A stretch of DNA of 18,167 nt from Burkholderiales bacterium (lineage in GTDB: Bacteria > Pseudomonadota > Gammaproteobacteria > Burkholderiales > Burkholderiaceae). Numbering within the stretch: position 1 is the stretch's first letter; each line of letters starts with the position of its first letter. The notes under the pieces are model-generated. The model was not told where the DNA came from and made no database searches. It worked only from the letters and a program-made list of their open reading frames with translations. Shown piece after piece: positions 15,151 through 18,167 of the stretch. The stretch is from positions 1 to 18,167 of the forward strand of contig CANBUA010000069.1 in NCBI GenBank assembly GCA_947372535.1, in the 5' to 3' direction. The position numbers were made by a program, and so were the translations under genes.

Positions 15151-15609
15151 TCAGGCCGCGCCAACGAGGTTGAGCGGATCGGCCGTGGCGACCACACGCT
15201 CGTTCGCCGCGGCGTCGTTGGTGACCACCTGAGGGCAGCGCAGGCAGGCGCTCACGCCCTCCTGCGCCCACCACATGCAGGTGCGGCGGATGGCGCAGCG
15301 CGGCGGCTTGCTCACCACCACCGGCGCCAGGCGCACGGTGCGGATGGCCAGGCGGCACTTGCTGCGGCTGTCGTCGAAGTGCATGCACTCGGTGCTCATG
15401 GCGCATGGCCCCGCGATGCGGAACACCTCGGACGGGTTGACCGGCGCCGTCATCGCCCAGATCTCGGGCGTGACGGGCAGGGCTTCGTCGAGGTAGGTCA
15501 CCTCGGGCTTGTCCAAGGTGCCGCCGACCACGGCAAACACATGCGCACCCGGCGCGTCAGGCTGGACACTGGGGCAGGTGGTGCGGATGCTGTTGGGGGG
15601 TGTGGTCAT
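15151..15609 (-). CDS. Unrecognised Cys-rich protein with a duplicated CA-x4-CM cysteine motif
   Basis: A 152-residue protein that I do not recognise. Residues 20-65 look like a small folded segment (HVFAVVGGTLDKPEVTYLDE, then TPEIWAMTAPVNPSEVFRIA). After it come two related cysteine motifs: PCAMSTECMHFDDSRSKC (68-85) and RCAIRRTCMWWAQEGVSAC (104-122) with LRC adding a final CxxC. Spacings are CX5CX9C and CX5CX10CX2C, seven cysteines plus Cys12. That suggests metal or Fe-S cluster binding, or disulfides; there is no signal peptide, which favours metal binding in the cytoplasm. The ATG at 15609 has AAGGAG about 8 nt upstream. It is 35 bp downstream of the leader-bearing peptide gene on the same strand, so the pair is likely one operon and the protein could be a maturation or immunity partner. 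Function is inference only. Confidence 0.8.
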   Translation of the reverse strand: MTTPPNSIRTTCPSVQPDAPGAHVFAVVGGTLDKPEVTYLDEALPVTPEIWAMTAPVNPSEVFRIAGPCAMSTECMHFDDSRSKCRLAIRTVRLAPVVVSKPPRCAIRRTCMWWAQEGVSACLRCPQVVTNDAAANERVVATADPLNLVGAA

Positions 15610-15644
15610 GAGGCGGCTCCTTGAACGTGTGGTCCGTGTCCGGA

Positions 15645-15968
15645 TCAGCGCAGCACGGCGGTCTGGGTGAGCTTGGCGCCCAGCGCGGCCTGGTTCAGGT
15701 TGGGGTACTGGCCATTGATGATCACGATCACGCCGCCGCCCACGCCACCGACGGTGCCGACCTTGGGGATGGGGCGCACGCCGGTGCCGCAGTACTCGTC
15801 GAAGGCCACGGTGCTGGCCAGCGTGGCGGCGCCACTGACGTCCTGCACTTGAGCAGCCGACAGCTCGGTCATGCGAACGGCCAGGGCGCGTTGCACGCCT
15901 TCGGCAGCCAGGGCTTTCAGGTTGGCGGTGGAGGCACGGCCGGCTTGGTTCAGTTCAGTCTTGTTCAT
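15645..15968 (-). CDS. Putative leader-containing peptide precursor (bacteriocin/RiPP-like)
   Basis: A 107-residue protein. Residues 33-47, MTELSAAQVQDVSGA, resemble the double-glycine-type leader of bacteriocins and some modified peptides (consensus around ELS-x3-V-x2-VSGG), with the second Gly replaced by Ala. If cut after VSGA (near 47), the core would be about 60 residues, with a single Cys60 (DEYCGTG), a Gly-rich hydrophobic stretch (GTVGGVGGGVIVIING, 71-86) and a Gln/Asn/Ala-rich tail ending TAVLR. The region before the leader motif (1-32) is longer than in simple class II bacteriocins and recalls the longer leaders of modified peptides. The ATG at 15968 has AAAGGA 7 nt upstream. No dedicated ABC transporter/peptidase or modifying enzyme is visible in the window, so the assignment rests on the motif, the Gly-rich core and the Cys-rich neighbour. 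It could also be an ordinary small protein of unknown family. Confidence 0.75.
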   Translation of the reverse strand: MNKTELNQAGRASTANLKALAAEGVQRALAVRMTELSAAQVQDVSGAATLASTVAFDEYCGTGVRPIPKVGTVGGVGGGVIVIINGQYPNLNQAALGAKLTQTAVLR

Positions 15969-16079
15969 GATGAGTCCTTTGAAAACGGGTGGGTTGGAAG
16001 GGGTTGAAAGTCATCGACCACTGACCATCAGGGTCGATGGGATGGACTGTAGGGAGCGCCCCGCCTGCCCACATCCTGT

Positions 16080-16136
16080 GAACTAGGGCCTCCCCTAGTT
16101 CAACTTAGGGCCCCTCGTTTGGGGGCGCCTCATAAT
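16080..16136. promoter_or_regulatory. Strong inverted-repeat operator plus -10-like box between the peptide operon and the aminotransferase
   Basis: GAACTAGGG (16080-16088) and CCCTAGTTC (16093-16101) form a perfect 9-bp inverted repeat around CCTC, directly followed by a third half-site-like AACTTAGGG (16102-16110). CATAAT at 16131-16136 is a good -10 for the aminotransferase, and no -35 hexamer is seen at the right distance (about 16108-16113, where the third half-site ends). This is the layout of a promoter that needs a bound activator. The intergenic region 15969-16165 could serve both divergent units. Confidence 0.65.
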
Positions 16137-16165
16137 TGGCACTCCATCGAAGGAGCTTTTGCGCC

Positions 16166-17365
16166 ATGTTCCAGCACGTCGACGCCTACCCCGGCGACCC
16201 CATCCTCACGCTCAACGAAGACTTCCAGAAAGACCCACGCCAGGACAAGATCAACCTGAGCATCGGCATCTACTTCGACGACGAAGGCCGCCTGCCCGTG
16301 ATGAGCGCGGTGCGCCAGGCCGAAGCCGCCATGCTGGCCAACATCGGCCCCAAGCCTTACCTGCCCATGACGGGCGCGGCCAACTACCGCCAGGCCGTGC
16401 AGGCGCTGCTCTTTGGTGACACGCATGAGGCAGTTACCTCTGGCCGCATTGCCACCATCCAGACGATTGGTGGCTCCGGTGCGCTCAAGGTGGGCGGCGA
16501 TTTCCTCAAGCGCTACTTCCCTGATTCGCAGGTGTGGGTGAGCGACCCGACCTGGGACAACCACCGCGCCATGTTCGAAGGCGCGGGCTTCGTGGTCAAC
16601 ACCTACCCCTACTACGACGCCAGCACCGGCGGCCTGCGCTTTGACGCCATGTGCGAGGCCATCGATGCCTTGCCCGAGCGCAGCATCGTGCTCCTGCATG
16701 CCTGCTGCCACAACCCCACGGGCGTGGACCTTGATGAAGCGCAATGGCTGGCCTTGAGCGAGATCCTCAAGCGCCGCCGCCTGCTGCCTTTCCTGGACAT
16801 CGCCTACCAAGGTTTTGGCGATGGCATTGAGGAAGACGCCTTTGCCTTGCGCGCTTTGGCCGATGCCGGGGTGAGCTTCTTCGTGGCCAACTCCTTCTCC
16901 AAGAGCTTCTCGCTGTATGGCGAGCGCGTGGGTGGCCTGAGCGTGGTCTGCCCCGATGCCGCACAGGCCCCCCGCGTGCTGGGCCAGCTGATGGCCTGCG
17001 TGCGCCGCAACTACTCCAGCCCGCCCACGCATGGCGCGCGCATCGTGGCCGCCGTGCTGCGCAACCCGGTGCTGCGCCAGCAATGGGCCGATGAGCTCAC
17101 CGCCATGCGCGTGCGCATCCAGGCCATGCGCGAGCGCCTGCTGGCCGGCGTCGAGGCCAGGCTGCCGGGCCGGGATGTGAAGTACTTCGTCACCCAGCGC
17201 GGCATGTTCAGCTACACCGGCCTGGCACCTGAACAGGCCGACCTGCTGCGCGAGCAGCATGGCGTGTACGTGCTGCGTTCGGGCCGCATGTGCGCGGCCG
17301 GGCTCAACGTCAACAACGTGGACGCCGTGGCCGAGGCCATCTCGGCGGTGCTGGCGCGGGGCTGA
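16166..17365 (+). CDS. Class I aminotransferase, aromatic amino acid/aspartate type (TyrB/AspC-like)
   Basis: A 399-residue PLP enzyme that exchanges amino groups between aromatic or acidic amino acids and 2-oxoglutarate/oxaloacetate. The N-terminus (MFQHVDAYPGDPILTLNEDF) and NLSIGIYFDDEG are typical of the AspC/TyrB subgroup. Cofactor residues are GGSGALK (102-108), W130 (DPTWDNH), Asn183 in CCHNPTGVD, Asp211 and Tyr214 (LDIAYQGFG), Lys246 in NSFSKSFSLYGERVG (Schiff-base lysine) and the phosphate-binding Arg254. The C-terminal SGRMCAAGLN holds the carboxylate-binding Arg. Full length, cytoplasmic. The ATG at 16166 has AAGGAG (16149-16155) upstream; the -10-like box and inverted-repeat operator lie at 16080-16136. 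Substrate preference (tyrosine/phenylalanine or aspartate) cannot be settled by sequence alone. Confidence 0.95.
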   Translation: MFQHVDAYPGDPILTLNEDFQKDPRQDKINLSIGIYFDDEGRLPVMSAVRQAEAAMLANIGPKPYLPMTGAANYRQAVQALLFGDTHEAVTSGRIATIQTIGGSGALKVGGDFLKRYFPDSQVWVSDPTWDNHRAMFEGAGFVVNTYPYYDASTGGLRFDAMCEAIDALPERSIVLLHACCHNPTGVDLDEAQWLALSEILKRRRLLPFLDIAYQGFGDGIEEDAFALRALADAGVSFFVANSFSKSFSLYGERVGGLSVVCPDAAQAPRVLGQLMACVRRNYSSPPTHGARIVAAVLRNPVLRQQWADELTAMRVRIQAMRERLLAGVEARLPGRDVKYFVTQRGMFSYTGLAPEQADLLREQHGVYVLRSGRMCAAGLNVNNVDAVAEAISAVLARG

Positions 17366-17396
17366 TCCCGAACCGGGGCCCAGGTGCCGCGTCGGC

Positions 17397-18167
17397 TCAG
17401 GCCGCCACCCTGAAGCGCCCCACCGCCTGCGACAGCGCATCGGCCTGATCGCGCAGGCTGCCGGCCGCCGCCGCGCTTTCTTCCACCAGGGCGGCGTTGT
17501 GCACCGTCATGTGGTCCAGTTCGCTGACCGCACTGTGGATGGCGCCCACGCCCGCCGTCTGTTCCTGGGTGGACTGCGCGATCTCGTGGATCAGGTGGGA
17601 CACCTGCTCCACCGACAGCACCAGCTCGCGCATCGTCTGGCCCGCGTCTTTCACCAGGCTGGCGCCGGATTCGACCTGCTCGGTGGACGACAGGATCAGG
17701 GTCTTGATCTCGCGCGCGGCGTTCGCACTGCGCTGAGCCAGGCTGCGCACCTCGCTGGCCACGACGGCAAAGCCTCGGCCTTGTTCGCCGGCACGGGCCG
17801 CTTCCACCGCCGCGTTCAAGGCCAGGATGTTGGTCTGGAACGCAATGCCGTCGATCACGCTGATGATGTCGCCGATTTTGCGCGCGCTGGCGTGGATGCC
17901 TTCCATGGTCTGCACCACCTGCCCGACGACCTCACCGCCGCGCTGCGCCTGGCAGGCCACCTCATCGGCCACGGCCCGCGCCGTGGTGGACGCGTCGGCA
18001 TTGCGGGCCACCGTCTGAGACAGCTCGTCCATGGCGCTGGCCGTGTGCTGCAGGCTGGAGGCCGCCTGTTCGGTGCGCTGGCTCAGGTCCTGGTTGCCCG
18101 CCGCGATCTGCTGGCTGGCCATGGCCACGCTGTCCACGCTGCGCTGCACCTCGCCCACCGTGTGGCC
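17397..18167 (-). CDS. Methyl-accepting chemotaxis protein, C-terminal signalling domain (runs off the right edge)
   Basis: The visible part (257 residues) is the cytoplasmic signalling domain of a chemoreceptor: long coiled coil with adaptation-type Gln/Glu pairs (LSQRTEQAASSLQ), the highly conserved hairpin tip VIDGIAFQTNILALNAAVEAARAGEQGRGFAVVASEVRSLAQRSA (given here as pattern positions about 104-148 of the visible part) and a final four-helix-bundle segment (GAIHSAVSELDHMTVHNAA, VEESAAAAGSLRDQA). It ends GRFRVAA with no NWETF-type docking pentapeptide for CheR/CheB. The frame is open to 18167, so the sensory and transmembrane parts lie beyond the edge. It is convergent with the aminotransferase gene, 31 bp from it, with no clear terminator between them. 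Confidence 0.97.
   Translation of the reverse strand, partial: GHTVGEVQRSVDSVAMASQQIAAGNQDLSQRTEQAASSLQHTASAMDELSQTVARNADASTTARAVADEVACQAQRGGEVVGQVVQTMEGIHASARKIGDIISVIDGIAFQTNILALNAAVEAARAGEQGRGFAVVASEVRSLAQRSANAAREIKTLILSSTEQVESGASLVKDAGQTMRELVLSVEQVSHLIHEIAQSTQEQTAGVGAIHSAVSELDHMTVHNAALVEESAAAAGSLRDQADALSQAVGRFRVAA

Noticed and set aside
16130..17440. A 436-codon open frame on the strand opposite the aminotransferase
   Set aside because: It mirrors a clear PLP enzyme, has low-complexity Gly/Ala/His-rich content and no recognisable motif; it is the usual antisense opening of GC-rich genes.
1..18167. CRISPR arrays, tRNA or rRNA genes, insertion sequences, integrase or phage genes
   Set aside because: None of the expected repeats, cloverleaf sequences, transposase or phage motifs was seen on either strand.

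Overview
The window is about 18.2 kb of GC-rich, densely coding bacterial DNA. Gene content and protein style point to a betaproteobacterium of the order Burkholderiales: a short OmpA-type protein with a Pro-Ala linker, LuxR-type response regulators paired with HisKA_3 kinases, the ybeZ-ybeY pair, ruvA, and an AspC/TyrB-like aminotransferase. A Comamonadaceae or Leptothrix/Aquabacterium-like host is my inference; there is no rRNA or other marker here to prove it. I saw no insertion sequence, prophage, tRNA or CRISPR. The region reads as ordinary chromosome with a strong emphasis on sensing and envelope functions.

Layout: (1) 1-1661, the N-terminal part of a TonB-dependent receptor on the minus strand, running off the left edge; a 42-codon candidate membrane microprotein at 1781-1909 is divergent from it. 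(2) 1927-6520, an envelope/stress and signalling block: an OmpA-like protein; a divergent LuxR-type regulator followed by a stand-alone receiver; a convergent CHASE3 histidine kinase; and a BON lipoprotein-DUF883-DUF1328 run of small envelope proteins ending in a clear terminator. The upstream regions of the OmpA gene and of the BON gene share an almost identical 18-bp sequence about 100-110 bp before each start, which suggests co-regulation. (3) 6677-8148, ybeZ-ybeY with an ATGA overlap. (4) 8271-11678, a 7TM sensor kinase with a jelly-roll-like periplasmic domain, its likely LuxR-type partner, and ruvA overlapping that regulator by ATGA; then an M14 zinc carboxypeptidase and a bidirectional terminator. 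(5) 12862-14478, a PAS-kinase-receiver hybrid protein whose kinase core has lost several key residues. (6) 14659-15144, a glutathione peroxidase. (7) 15151-15968, an unrecognised two-gene operon: a 107-residue peptide with a bacteriocin-like (double-glycine type) leader motif and a 152-residue protein with a duplicated cysteine motif. (8) A strong inverted-repeat operator between that operon and an aromatic/aspartate-type aminotransferase (16166-17365). (9) The signalling domain of a chemoreceptor, cut by the right edge.

The least explained part is 15151-16110: a putative modified-peptide (RiPP) or bacteriocin-like precursor, a Cys-rich partner, and a regulatory palindrome whose CCCTA/TAGGG half-sites recur in front of the TonB receptor at the other end of the window. 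Five proteins are two-component signalling parts outside chemotaxis (three kinases or kinase-like proteins, two LuxR-type regulators) and a sixth is a receiver alone, so the window is a compact collection of sensory modules rather than one pathway.
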